A DNA stretch of 54,602 nucleotides from CANJUD01 sp043750035 (GTDB lineage: Bacteria > Bacteroidota > Bacteroidia > UKL13-3). Of the stretch, positions 1 to 8,790 are shown piece after piece (the first letter of the stretch is position 1; every line of letters begins with the position of its first letter). The translations under genes and the position numbers were made by a program. The notes beneath the pieces are model-generated. The model saw only the letters and a program-made list of their open reading frames with translations. It was not told the origin of the DNA and searched no databases. The DNA lies in NCBI GenBank assembly GCA_043750035.1, contig JAYVCI010000041.1, positions 1 to 54,602 of the forward strand, given 5' to 3'.

Positions 1-77
1 TGGGGCTGTGGAGCGTTTTTGAAATTTATACCCTAAAATAAGCCCTATTTTTATGCATTTAATGTGTTATTTAGTGT

Positions 78-260
78 TTAACCTGCAAGTTGGGTTAAAA
101 CGGGTGGTAACTCATCCCGGCTGCGAAGTGGGAATTCTGTTTCACCAATCGGGCTTACACCCATGACCATTTGTTGCTCGAATCTTTGACGCATTTTTGA
201 GTTATTTATTATCCAATCTATAGCATAAATCATACTCAAACCCAGCAAAACCGTGTATTC
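78..260 (-). pseudogene. C-terminal fragment of an unidentified protein, possibly a transposase remnant
   Basis: An open minus-strand frame of about 60 codons ends in TAA at 78-80 and is closed upstream by a stop at 261-263. It encodes a plausible C-terminus containing QRFEQQMVMGVSP and SRDELPPVLTQLAG. The only Met that could start it is at 231-233, which would leave about 51 residues. The ending loosely recalls the C-termini of some DDE transposases, but that is from memory and weak. The remainder of 1-474 holds nothing I can identify apart from the terminator at 418-452. The glutamate racemase gene (murI) that often follows the ompH genes in Bacteroidota is not here. Confidence 0.3.
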
Positions 261-417
261 TTATCCACTATTCAACTACTATTATCCACCAAGATGCCTG
301 ATTTTATTGACACTTTCGAGTTTCCTTTCGGACACTAGATAAGGGCGGTTGGGTTTTAGCTCCATTTCCTATCAGCTAAGCAAATCGGCAATTACAAAGG
401 TGTTTTTCGCAATAAAA

Positions 418-452
418 AACCCGACTATTTCTATAATAAAAACAGTCGGGTT
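418..452 (-). terminator. Rho-independent terminator of the bamA-ompH cluster
   Basis: A 13-bp stem with one mismatch (AACCCGACTATTT paired with AAACAGTCGGGTT) lies 22 bases beyond the last minus-strand gene. The plus strand is A-rich at 411-419, so the minus-strand transcript has a U-run right after the hairpin. It would end the transcript of the whole minus-strand cluster. Confidence 0.8.
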
Positions 453-474
453 ATAATATTCTGTAATACTTTTT

Positions 475-1032
475 TTAACGTCTGGGTGGTTGTCCGGTTC
501 CCATTCCACGATTGGCTGGGGGAACTACGATATTTAATTTTTTCATTACTATAGCTGTTAAATCATCGGAGGGGTTAAAATAATACGCAACCTGTTTATC
601 AACTACCGAAGAGAAACCGTTAGCTTTAGCTACTTCTTCAATAGCTTTGCGTACTTTCACGTTTAAGGGTTTCATAAGGGTCTCCTGTTCTTGGGTTAAG
701 TTTTCTCTATATATTTCACTTAAACTTTGGATTTTTTGTTGCAATTGTTGTAATGCATTCACCCGTATTTCGTATTCTTTAGGACTCATGCGGCTTTTCA
801 TTGAATCGAGTTTCATGGCTTTGGTTTCAAGTTCATACTTCTGCTCTTCTAATTGCTCGCTATAAGAGGCTTTTATAGAGTCTAATTTCCTACTAACTGA
901 CTCTGTCTCGGGCAGCAGATATAACAGTGAGTCGTAGCTCACAAAGCCAACTTTTTGGGCTGAGGCAATTTTCCCGGTGGCCAACAAAGCAATACACAGT
1001 AAGGCCTTGGACAAATTTTTGATTTTTAACAT
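475..1032 (-). CDS. OmpH/Skp-family periplasmic chaperone (second copy)
   Basis: The 185-residue product has a Sec signal peptide (cleavage likely after ASA, about residue 25). A highly charged helical stretch at about 40-120 would form the coiled-coil tentacles of Skp/OmpH. Known family members hold unfolded outer-membrane proteins in the periplasm and hand them to the BAM complex. It lies 78 bp after another OmpH gene, downstream of bamA, in the order usual for Bacteroidota. The C-terminal tail is short and rich in Pro, Gly and Arg. The two copies are clearly diverged paralogues. Family assignment is firm; the specific client set is unknown. Confidence 0.88.
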   Translation of the reverse strand: MLKIKNLSKALLCIALLATGKIASAQKVGFVSYDSLLYLLPETESVSRKLDSIKASYSEQLEEQKYELETKAMKLDSMKSRMSPKEYEIRVNALQQLQQKIQSLSEIYRENLTQEQETLMKPLNVKVRKAIEEVAKANGFSSVVDKQVAYYFNPSDDLTAIVMKKLNIVVPPANRGMGTGQPPRR

Positions 1033-1110
1033 GTTGTTTTTATTTTTGATAATTTATTTTTTAGTGGTAATAAGCGGCAAAAGTAGCCCAAAGGTTGCAT
1101 GTGGTAAAAA

Positions 1111-1689
1111 TTATTTCTTAGGGTTTTTTACTGGTGGCGTAACAGGCCCGCCACCTTTTGGGGTGATTTCTTCTTTTGGGGTAATGCCCATTTCTTGAAG
1201 CACATCATCGCTCTTGTCAAATTTGGCATTGGAATATAACATCACCACCTCGCCCGACTTGTCGAATATAAAATCGTAACCGCCTTTTTTGGCTACTTTT
1301 TGTATGGCATCAAAAACTTTGTCTTGGATCGGTTTTACCAGCTCCATTCTTTTTTTATATAATTCTCCATCTGATGAAAATTTGGCCTTTTGAAAATCTT
1401 TTGCAGCCTTTTCTTTGTCATCAATCGTGCGTTCTCTACGTTGGCGAACTTCTTCCGTAAGCAGTACTTTTTCGTCTTGGTATTCTCGGTACATTTTCTC
1501 TATTTCTGTCATTTTTGTATCGAGTTCTTTTTGCCATTGTTGGGCAATATCATCCAACTGTTTTTGTGCTGAACGATACTCAGGCATTTGACTCAATATG
1601 TACTCTGAATCTACATAAGCAAATTTTTGTGCTGATGCCTTGCTGCCCATTAAAGCTATAGCGAACAAAGCTAAAAATATTTTTTTCAT
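1111..1689 (-). CDS. OmpH/Skp-family periplasmic chaperone (first copy)
   Basis: This 192-residue protein has a classical signal peptide (MKKIFLALFAIALMGSKASA) and then FAYVDSEYILSQMPEY, the typical start of OmpH domains. A long Lys/Glu-rich helical region at about 40-120 follows, with the FDKSGEVVMLYS strand that closes the beta core and a Pro-rich tail (ITPKGGGPVTPP). It lies 11 bp after bamA on the same strand and is almost certainly co-transcribed with it. The role expected from the family is chaperoning outer-membrane barrel precursors. Confidence 0.9.
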   Translation of the reverse strand: MKKIFLALFAIALMGSKASAQKFAYVDSEYILSQMPEYRSAQKQLDDIAQQWQKELDTKMTEIEKMYREYQDEKVLLTEEVRQRRERTIDDKEKAAKDFQKAKFSSDGELYKKRMELVKPIQDKVFDAIQKVAKKGGYDFIFDKSGEVVMLYSNAKFDKSDDVLQEMGITPKEEITPKGGGPVTPPVKNPKK

Positions 1690-1700
1690 ATATGTATATA

Positions 1701-4214
1701 TTAAAATTGCTGACCTAAGAAAAAGTGGGTCTGCCAGTGGTTGGTTGGGTTGGCAGAATTCGTATCAAAGTTATAAGCATAGTCTAATCCCAATAAACCG
1801 AACATGGGCAAGAACAATCGGATGCCCACACCTGCAGCACGGTATGATACAAATGGATTATATGTTTTAAAACCATTATACCCATTTGCTGCTTCTACAA
1901 AACCCAAACCATAGAAGGTGAGCGAAGGCGATAGCACGGCAGGGAAACGAAGCTCCATAGTGAAACGGTTATATATAGCTGAGGGATAACCATCTTCGTG
2001 TATACTCAACGATCCTCCGTCATTATATCCACGTGCAGATATTACTTCCCTGCCATCCAGGTTAAACCCTGTTAAACCACTGCCCCCTAGTGAATATCGG
2101 TTGAAAGGTGGTGTACCTTTGGCAGTTGAGTAATTGCCAATAAAACCAAAATTCGCCCTTGATGCCAATACCAGTTTGTTGAAAATAGTAGTGTACCATT
2201 TGGCATTAAATTTCCATTTATGGTATTCCAAAAACTTCAGACGCTGAGCTTCGGGTAGTGATGCGTAGTCTTTATTGGTAAATAGAGAATAAGGGAATGT
2301 TGCTTGAACCGAGAACATAAAATCGGACCCAGAGCGGGGATATATAGGCTCGTTCACTGATGTACGCGAGATAACCATAGAAGTATTAATATCATTATAA
2401 ATACCATCGGGCAATGGCTTTCCACCTCCAAAAGAGAATTTGTTATTGTTAAACCGTTGATAGTTTAATGAGTTCATAATGGTAAAATAGTCATCGGGTT
2501 TTTTCAACCTCCTTCCTAGCGATACAGTTAATCCTGTAGTCTTAAGTTTGGGGGCACTCGGTCCCCCGGCAATAGAATAACTTTGAACCGAATGATAAGC
2601 ACTAATGGTAAATGAATTGGGTCGCTTGCCGCCCAACCAAGGTTCGGTAAATGAAAAATTGGTCGACCTCCAGGTACTGCCATTCGATTGTGCCCTTATT
2701 TGCAACCGCTGCCCATCGCCACCTGGCAATGGAGTCCACTCTTTTCTCTTTAGCATTTTCTTTGCCGAAAAATTATTTAAAGTCAACCCCAATACACCCA
2801 CCAAGCCACCATAACCACCATAACCTCCAGAAAGTTCTATCTGGTCGCTCGATTTTTCTTCTACGGTAAACTCTATATCCACGGTTCCTGTAGTTGCATT
2901 TGGTATCGGGTTTACGCCTATCTTTTCTGGGTCGAAATAACTGAGCTGTGCCAGTTCTCTAATAGATCTTGACACATCGCTTCGGCTAAACTTATAGCCC
3001 GGCCTTACATATAGTTCACGCAATATCACATGGTCGCTGGTTTTGGTATTGCCACGGATCGTTACATTGTTAACAATAGCTTGTGGGCCTTCGGTCATTC
3101 TTATTTCTATATCAATACTGTCGTTTTCAACCAATACTTCCACGGGTGTGGCATTATAAAACAAATACCCATCGTCCATATATAATGAAGCTACATCAAT
3201 CCCAGAAGGGTTCATGCTCATTCGCGATTCAAGCAATGATTGGTTATATATATCGCCACGCTTTATTCCCAATACAGTATCTAGTTTGTTGCTGGAATAC
3301 TTGGTGTTTCCGGTCCAGTACACATGCCTGAAAAAATATTGGTGGCCTTCGTCTATATTTATCTGCAGATTGATCCTATTGTCGCTGTAGGTATAAATAG
3401 TGTCGCTAACGATGCGGGCATCTCTATAGCCCATAGCCAGGTATTTTTCTACTATGGCTTTTTTGCCAGTCTCAAATTCACTTTCAATATATTTCGATTT
3501 TTTAAATACGTTCCAGTTCACCTTTTTGGTCTCTTTCAACATCTGCCGCAATTTCCAATTAGAAACATGTTCATTTCCTGTAAATATAATATCGTTTATT
3601 TTGATACGGCTGCCTTTGTTTACTGATATTTTAAGAGTAACATAATTTTTACGGTGGTCTTTTTCTTGTTTAATATCTACCGTAGTATTCATATACCCTT
3701 TTTTATAAAAATATGCTACCGTTTCGTTTCTGGTTTTATTTATCAGGTTTTCGTTTACGATATGGCCGGTTTTTAAAAATCCCAACTCTTCACGTAATTT
3801 CTTATTGTCTTTCTTCCTTAGGTTGGTGGCATAAGCTGATAGTCGGGGCTTCTCAACAAAATGTATTTCTAACCAAGCTTTGCCGTCTTCCACTTTTACC
3901 AAATATATTTTTATGTCTTCAAACAGGTTTTGTTTCCAAAGTATCTCAATAGCTTTGCTGGTTTCCTCACCTGGAATTTTGATTGTTTTACCAATATTTA
4001 GGCCAGACAGAATCTGCAATGAATTTTTATCTAAAAAATTAACACCTACAATATCTACATTGGCAATTTCATATAATTGGGGTTTTGAATAATCGAGCAC
4101 ATTACTATTTGTATCAGTTATTTCGTACTGGGCAAAAACGGAGGCAATACCCATGAAATAGGTGAATATTAATATTGATATATAATAATAGGGTTTAGTT
4201 TTTTTCATGCTCAT
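1701..4214 (-). CDS. bamA: outer membrane protein assembly factor BamA
   Basis: The 837-residue product has an N-terminal signal peptide ending near FAQ (about residue 29). POTRA-type repeats run from about residue 50 to 450. A glycine-rich entry (GGYGGYGGLVGVLG) leads into the C-terminal 16-strand-type barrel, which ends in a terminal Phe. An ARGY tetrad stands where the conserved VRGF-like loop-6 motif is expected. BamA is the core of the machine that folds and inserts outer-membrane barrels. The gene overlaps the 3' end of uppS by 20 bases and precedes the two ompH chaperone genes. Length and architecture are normal for the phylum. The start could be either of two nearby Met codons (MSMKK). 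Confidence 0.97.
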   Translation of the reverse strand: MSMKKTKPYYYISILIFTYFMGIASVFAQYEITDTNSNVLDYSKPQLYEIANVDIVGVNFLDKNSLQILSGLNIGKTIKIPGEETSKAIEILWKQNLFEDIKIYLVKVEDGKAWLEIHFVEKPRLSAYATNLRKKDNKKLREELGFLKTGHIVNENLINKTRNETVAYFYKKGYMNTTVDIKQEKDHRKNYVTLKISVNKGSRIKINDIIFTGNEHVSNWKLRQMLKETKKVNWNVFKKSKYIESEFETGKKAIVEKYLAMGYRDARIVSDTIYTYSDNRINLQINIDEGHQYFFRHVYWTGNTKYSSNKLDTVLGIKRGDIYNQSLLESRMSMNPSGIDVASLYMDDGYLFYNATPVEVLVENDSIDIEIRMTEGPQAIVNNVTIRGNTKTSDHVILRELYVRPGYKFSRSDVSRSIRELAQLSYFDPEKIGVNPIPNATTGTVDIEFTVEEKSSDQIELSGGYGGYGGLVGVLGLTLNNFSAKKMLKRKEWTPLPGGDGQRLQIRAQSNGSTWRSTNFSFTEPWLGGKRPNSFTISAYHSVQSYSIAGGPSAPKLKTTGLTVSLGRRLKKPDDYFTIMNSLNYQRFNNNKFSFGGGKPLPDGIYNDINTSMVISRTSVNEPIYPRSGSDFMFSVQATFPYSLFTNKDYASLPEAQRLKFLEYHKWKFNAKWYTTIFNKLVLASRANFGFIGNYSTAKGTPPFNRYSLGGSGLTGFNLDGREVISARGYNDGGSLSIHEDGYPSAIYNRFTMELRFPAVLSPSLTFYGLGFVEAANGYNGFKTYNPFVSYRAAGVGIRLFLPMFGLLGLDYAYNFDTNSANPTNHWQTHFFLGQQF

Positions 4215-4956
4215 CTGCTACTAATTGTTCGCTTGTTTTGCCAAATCTTCTTTCACGGTTTTGGTAATCTAACAAGGCTTCATATAAATGTTCTCGGGTA
4301 AAATCGGGCCAGAGTGTTTCGGTAAAATAAAACTCGCTGTATGCAATTTCCCATAATAAAAAATTACTTACCCTGTGTTCTCCACTGGTGCGAATCAAAA
4401 GTTCGGGGTGCGGCCATTGTGCGGTGCTCAAATGATTGTTTATCGTCATCTCGTCCACTTCAAACGGTTTGATTTCGCCAAGGGTTACACGCTCACAAAT
4501 TTTCCTCACGGCATTTACCATGTCCCACTTTGAGCTGTAGCTAAGGGCCAGTACCAAATCCATGTGGTCATTGTGTTGTGTTGCCTCGCATGCTTCCATC
4601 AATGCATTGCGGCATTTAAGCGGCAACCGTTCTAATTGCCCCATGATGTATAGTCTAATTTTGTTTTTTTGCAGGGTTGGCATTTCATGCTTGATGGTTT
4701 TTACCAATAGCTCCATCAAAGCGTTCACCTCTTTTGCTGGCCTGCTCCAGTTTTCAGTTGAAAAGGCATAAAGTGTGAGGCATTTAACACCCAGCTCGGC
4801 AGAAGATTCGCATACTTCACGAACAGAGTTCACCCCATTTTGATGCCCAAAGATTCTAAATTTACCCTTGCCCTTGGCCCAACGGCCATTCCCATCCATA
4901 ATGATGGCAATATGTGCGGGGATTTTAGTTAAATCTAGCTGTGTTTTTAATGACAT
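4195..4956 (-). CDS. uppS: isoprenyl transferase (undecaprenyl diphosphate synthase)
   Basis: UppS elongates farnesyl diphosphate with isopentenyl diphosphate in cis to make the C55 carrier lipid for peptidoglycan and polysaccharide synthesis. The 253-residue product has the signature MDGNGRWA with the catalytic Asp at residue 21, then FSTENWSRP. The late motif LIRTSGEHRVSNFLLWE is followed by AYSEFYF. The family is cytosolic and dimeric. The gene sits immediately upstream of bamA (20-bp overlap) and downstream of the DUF6089-type genes, an arrangement common in Bacteroidota. Confidence 0.97.
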   Translation of the reverse strand: MSLKTQLDLTKIPAHIAIIMDGNGRWAKGKGKFRIFGHQNGVNSVREVCESSAELGVKCLTLYAFSTENWSRPAKEVNALMELLVKTIKHEMPTLQKNKIRLYIMGQLERLPLKCRNALMEACEATQHNDHMDLVLALSYSSKWDMVNAVRKICERVTLGEIKPFEVDEMTINNHLSTAQWPHPELLIRTSGEHRVSNFLLWEIAYSEFYFTETLWPDFTREHLYEALLDYQNRERRFGKTSEQLVADEHEKN

Positions 4957-4995
4957 TGGTGCTAAGAATCTGGACGGCGATAAGGTGCAAAGGTA

Positions 4996-5838
4996 TTAAA
5001 AACCGCCCTTCTTGCAGGAATATTTTACTACCCTGTATGATAATGAGACTCCTATAGTGTAATACCAATCTTTATTGTTTGGGTTGCCACGCTGCTTGCC
5101 TTCAAAACTTAAGTTCACATCATTGTTTATCTCGCCTGAGCGGTCGTATAAATTCACCGTCATCAGCCGCTCATCCATAGTAAGCTGGTCATTGAATTTT
5201 ATCAAATCAGTTTGCTTGGGATAAAAAGTGCTCACATCATCCAAATAGTCGGTGCCTGTTTTACGCCAAAAGCATTCCAGCCCCAAAACAAAATTTTTGT
5301 TCAAGAAACACTTAAATCCACCACCAATGGGTAAGGCCCAGTTAATCCTTTGGTAGTTGCTATTGTGCCTTAATAATTGCCCTTCCGTAGCATAAGGTCT
5401 TAATACATAAGCGGATGCCCTATAATTGGTTTTTGGTTCGTGGTAAAAAACATTAAAACCCAAACAAAAAAATGGACTGAACCTGTGAGAAAATTTATCG
5501 AAGCCAAATTTTTGAAAATGAAACTCGGTCATCCCACTTATTTCTAATATGGGAGAATAGAAATTTAGATTGCGTAAGTAATTAAAACTTGATATAGAAT
5601 CGGCACCTGATATAGTGCCATAATTAATTCCCAGGCGGTGGGCAAAGTAACTGCTTTGGTTATAACGGTAAAAAATCCCAAATTGTGGGTGAAATTGACT
5701 GGTCTTCAAGGTAGGAGATAAGTCCCCCAGATAGTTCATCACGCCACCCTGTACTCCCCATTCGTGCCTGTCAGATTTAATCTGTGCAAGTGTGAACATC
5801 GGTGTTAGTAGGGCTATATATAATACTGTTTTTTTCAA
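4996..5838 (-). CDS. DUF6089-type outer-membrane beta-barrel protein (copy 3)
   Basis: The 280-residue exported protein starts MKKTVLYIALLTPMFTLAQ, a signal peptide. A GGVMNYLGDLSPT motif follows, then alternating hydrophobic/polar strands and DYLDDVSTFY near the middle of the C-terminal half. A conserved Cys lies close to the end (YSCKKGGF). The same landmarks recur in the next two genes, so these are tandem paralogues. The family is predicted to form small outer-membrane barrels and is regularly found between nadK and uppS in Bacteroidota. No specific function is known. The next gene upstream ends only 3 bp away. Confidence 0.82.
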   Translation of the reverse strand: MKKTVLYIALLTPMFTLAQIKSDRHEWGVQGGVMNYLGDLSPTLKTSQFHPQFGIFYRYNQSSYFAHRLGINYGTISGADSISSFNYLRNLNFYSPILEISGMTEFHFQKFGFDKFSHRFSPFFCLGFNVFYHEPKTNYRASAYVLRPYATEGQLLRHNSNYQRINWALPIGGGFKCFLNKNFVLGLECFWRKTGTDYLDDVSTFYPKQTDLIKFNDQLTMDERLMTVNLYDRSGEINNDVNLSFEGKQRGNPNNKDWYYTIGVSLSYRVVKYSCKKGGF

Positions 5839-5841
5839 CTT

Positions 5842-6726
5842 TTAAAAACTTGTACATTTAATACCCGGTAAAGGGAAACGATAGCAAAGGCTAACCGTTG
5901 CAAACATAAAAAAATCGGCAGGTGTATTTTTATTGCCCCTGGAAACTTTATCCACTACATCTGCATTATCTGTAATTCTTTTATAGGGATATATTTCCCC
6001 TGACCTGTCTGAAAGCTGGGCAGCAGGATTATCACTTCCTTGATTTTGTTTCAAAAATTCAGGCTCAACATAAGCATTGCTACTTACGTCATCCAAATAA
6101 TCGGTGAATGTGGTTCTAAATCCAACTTCCATACTCGCATTCCAATTGTCGTTAAATCGAAGTTTCAGTCCAGCACCCAAAGGTAAACCAAGTTGTGAAA
6201 GTTCATAAGGGCGTCTGTTCTGGTATTGGGTTGACCCCTGTCCTTCAGTTCCCAAAGGTTGCAGTTCGTACCATTTGCCATTATAATAAGCTTGTGGATT
6301 AAATTTGAAAACATTGATACCTGCAAATAAATAAGGAGAAAAACCATAATATCGTTCTCCGTCAGGGAAACAGAATCCTGATATATTCCATTCGAGCAGG
6401 AAAGCAAAATCTAATATATTGCTTTTAAAACTAAAGTTCCGTGCTTTGTGGGCTGGGTTCGTGCTCAATGAATCAGCACCACCGATACTTCCATAAGTAA
6501 AACTTCCTTTAACAGCAAGGTATCTGTCGGGATTAAAACGAACAAACATACCTCCCGCCGGTTGGGTGAGGTTGAAGTTAATTTTCATGTCGCTTAAATC
6601 GCCCATATAATGTGTTGTCCCTCCCATTATTCCAAACTCTAAACTTTGAGACTTAGAAACATGCACATTGGTACAAATTATCAACGTAATTAATATGCTT
6701 GCGAAATAATATTTATGAGAGGTCAC
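5842..6726 (-). CDS. DUF6089-type outer-membrane beta-barrel protein (copy 2)
   Basis: This 294-residue protein has a signal peptide (cleavage near SKSQS) and the family landmarks MGGTTHYMGDLSDM, FSPYLFAGINVFKFNPQAYY, FTDYLDDVSSNAY and a C-terminal Cys (GIKCTSF). It is a paralogue of the genes on both sides. Only 3 bp separate it from the downstream copy, so those two are co-transcribed. The copy upstream of it ends in its own terminator 136 bp away. Function beyond a predicted outer-membrane barrel is not known. Confidence 0.82.
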   Translation of the reverse strand: MTSHKYYFASILITLIICTNVHVSKSQSLEFGIMGGTTHYMGDLSDMKINFNLTQPAGGMFVRFNPDRYLAVKGSFTYGSIGGADSLSTNPAHKARNFSFKSNILDFAFLLEWNISGFCFPDGERYYGFSPYLFAGINVFKFNPQAYYNGKWYELQPLGTEGQGSTQYQNRRPYELSQLGLPLGAGLKLRFNDNWNASMEVGFRTTFTDYLDDVSSNAYVEPEFLKQNQGSDNPAAQLSDRSGEIYPYKRITDNADVVDKVSRGNKNTPADFFMFATVSLCYRFPLPGIKCTSF

Positions 6727-6822
6727 GGGTTAATTAATAAACGTAAAAATGAGAAAACTATTGCAAATAAACAAAATTATTATGTAAATGACAAAGGGGT
6801 ATTAAAACTTAATCTAAAAAAA

Positions 6823-6843
6823 AAGGCCGGATTAACCGGCCTT
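6823..6843 (-). terminator. Rho-independent terminator after the first DUF6089-type gene
   Basis: A perfect 8-bp GC-rich stem (AAGGCCGG / CCGGCCTT) with a 5-base loop is flanked on the plus strand by a run of eight A at 6815-6822, which is a U-run in the minus transcript. It lies 19 bp past the stop of the upstream gene, so it separates that gene from the two downstream barrel genes at least partly. Confidence 0.85.
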
Positions 6844-6861
6844 GCAATGAAAAATTTAATA

Positions 6862-7779
6862 TTAGAAGTTGGCACAAACAAATTTCCTGATGGTTTTTGT
6901 AAGTGTGAAACCTGTAAATATATAAGTGTCTTTATCTCTGGAGTCACCTCGGCGTAGTTTGCCTGACTCTTGAGCGAGACCGCCTGGAGATTTTAAAACA
7001 CCAAACTGAGGATATTGTTGACCAGTGGTTGGGTTGGTAGCTTGGCCACTTCTATCAGCCAATTGCTGAGCAATAGAATTGGAACCATCGTAGGCAGGGT
7101 AATTGTCATGCACATCATCCAAATAATCGGTAAATGTTTTACGACCAGCTATTTCAAATGATATAGACCATAGACGGCCAAAGTTATATTTAACACCAAA
7201 TCCTGTAGGGATGGCAAATGATATCAAGCTGTAATTGGGTTTGTTGTTTTCGGTTTGTAAGCCTCTTAGCTTATAGGTTTGTCCGGCCAAATCGGTTTTA
7301 GGGTTAAAATGAAATACCGACACACCTGCCAATAAATAGGGAGTCCATCTATATTTGCTTGAACCAGGAATAAAGGGTAAAATATTATATTCTAATTGCA
7401 CTGTAGCTTCGATAATATGTGAACGGAAGTTAAGATTTCTTTTATTCCTGTCATAATAGTTGGCATTTTTACTGATGCCATTATTTAAACCATAGTCAGA
7501 CATTTTGAAATCAGCTGGTAGTTTGCTGCCCCAAGCCTTGTCATCTCCCTTAACTATTCCGTAGTTTATACCACCTTTAAAAGCAATATTAGGGGTCAGA
7601 TTGTATCGAGCCAATACACCACCCTGCAGGCGAGTGTACTTCCAGGTAACTTGGGCCTTAGACAAGTCACCCTGATATTGGGCAGGCCCGACAAAAACAC
7701 CGAATTCCCATTCCTGGGCTTTGGCAGAACCAACTAACAAAGTAATAGTCAGCATTAAGAGGGTAATTTTATTTTTCAT
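6862..7779 (-). CDS. DUF6089-type outer-membrane beta-barrel protein (copy 1)
   Basis: The 305-residue product has a signal peptide ending near AKAQ. Landmarks are VGPAQYQGDLSKA, TPYLLAGVSVFHFNPKTD, FTDYLDDVHDNYP and a terminal Cys-containing stretch (FVCANF). It is the first of three tandem paralogues and has its own promoter (TTG and TATTTTTG on the minus strand, 7808-7837) and its own terminator. This suggests it is expressed more strongly than, or separately from, the rest of the cluster. It is predicted to be an outer-membrane barrel of unknown role. Confidence 0.84.
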   Translation of the reverse strand: MKNKITLLMLTITLLVGSAKAQEWEFGVFVGPAQYQGDLSKAQVTWKYTRLQGGVLARYNLTPNIAFKGGINYGIVKGDDKAWGSKLPADFKMSDYGLNNGISKNANYYDRNKRNLNFRSHIIEATVQLEYNILPFIPGSSKYRWTPYLLAGVSVFHFNPKTDLAGQTYKLRGLQTENNKPNYSLISFAIPTGFGVKYNFGRLWSISFEIAGRKTFTDYLDDVHDNYPAYDGSNSIAQQLADRSGQATNPTTGQQYPQFGVLKSPGGLAQESGKLRRGDSRDKDTYIFTGFTLTKTIRKFVCANF

Positions 7780-7807
7780 ATTACAGTTTTTTAATTATAA
7801 CAGGCTA

Positions 7808-7837
7808 CAAAAATAAGCCAATATACATATAATCCAA
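7808..7837 (-). promoter_or_regulatory. Bacteroidota-type promoter for the first DUF6089-type gene
   Basis: Read on the minus strand, TTG (7837-7835) is followed after 19 bases by TATTTTTG (7815-7808). This matches the Bacteroidota sigma consensus TTG-N17-23-TAnnTTTG. The ATG is 28 bases further downstream. Confidence 0.65.
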
Positions 7838-7856
7838 ATTTTTTTTTCACTTTTTT

Positions 7857-8735
7857 TTAGCGAAGGTCATTCCTTTCATCATGGCCCCACATCATTTTTT
7901 TGCGAAGGGTATCCAAATAGTCTTTTTGGTGCAGCCGGATAATGTTCAAATTATAGGGGGCTTTCTTAATAGCCAATTGTACTGTGGTATCCACTGTTTC
8001 GCTACGGGAATCGAGGCTGACCAAGAAATTTGTGCCCCGGCCTTCAATCTCAAAACTAATCACTTGGTTATCGGGGACAATAACAGGCCGCACATTTAAA
8101 TTATGGGGAGAAACTGGGGTAATGGCAAAAGCAGACGATGATGGGAAAATAATGGGCCCGCCACAACTTAATGAATAACCTGTTGATCCAGTGGGGGTTG
8201 CTACTATCAGCCCATCAGCCCAATAGGAATTTAAAAACTCCCCATTCAAATACGTGTGAACAGTAATCATGGACGAGGTGTCTTTTTTGTGTATCACAAA
8301 ATCGTTTAGTGCGAAAGTATTGGGATGGAATAAATTTCTATCTGTCTCTAACTGCAGCAAATTGCGTTGTTCTATTTCGTATTTGTTCAGAAAAAAGCTT
8401 TGAAAAGCAGGTATAAATTCATCACGGGCTACATTGGCCAAAAATCCCAAGCGGCCAGTATTTATACCCATCACAGGTATTTGATATTGTAATATATATA
8501 ATACAGAATCTAGGAAGGTGCCATCGCCACCCACAGTTACAAATAAGGAAACACCCTTTACATCCGTGGGGGTATCAAATATATTGGTGGAGCTTGGAAA
8601 CTCGCCCGGGAACGAGCTTACAATTTGTTTGGAAACCAATACATCGCACCCCTGCGATATCAACCATTGCCGCACCTCGGCTATATATGTGGCGGTGGTT
8701 TCAGTGTATTGCTTGGTATAAATGGCTATTTGCAA
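7857..8735 (-). CDS. nadK: NAD kinase
   Basis: NadK phosphorylates NAD to NADP in the cytosol. The 292-residue protein carries the diagnostic GGDGT at residues 69-73, with the catalytic Asp. It also has NTGRLGFLA at 92-100, the ND pair of ALNDFVIHK near 144 and the glycine-rich PTGSTGYSLSCGGP at 181-194. Length is typical. It follows the CBS-domain gene by 55 bp and precedes the barrel genes, which is conserved cluster order in Bacteroidota. There is no functional link that the sequence explains. Confidence 0.97.
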   Translation of the reverse strand: MQIAIYTKQYTETTATYIAEVRQWLISQGCDVLVSKQIVSSFPGEFPSSTNIFDTPTDVKGVSLFVTVGGDGTFLDSVLYILQYQIPVMGINTGRLGFLANVARDEFIPAFQSFFLNKYEIEQRNLLQLETDRNLFHPNTFALNDFVIHKKDTSSMITVHTYLNGEFLNSYWADGLIVATPTGSTGYSLSCGGPIIFPSSSAFAITPVSPHNLNVRPVIVPDNQVISFEIEGRGTNFLVSLDSRSETVDTTVQLAIKKAPYNLNIIRLHQKDYLDTLRKKMMWGHDERNDLR

Positions 8736-8790
8736 AAATGGGATAATTGAGTTGCAAATTTAACCTTTTTAGCTGGTAATACAGCAAGCC

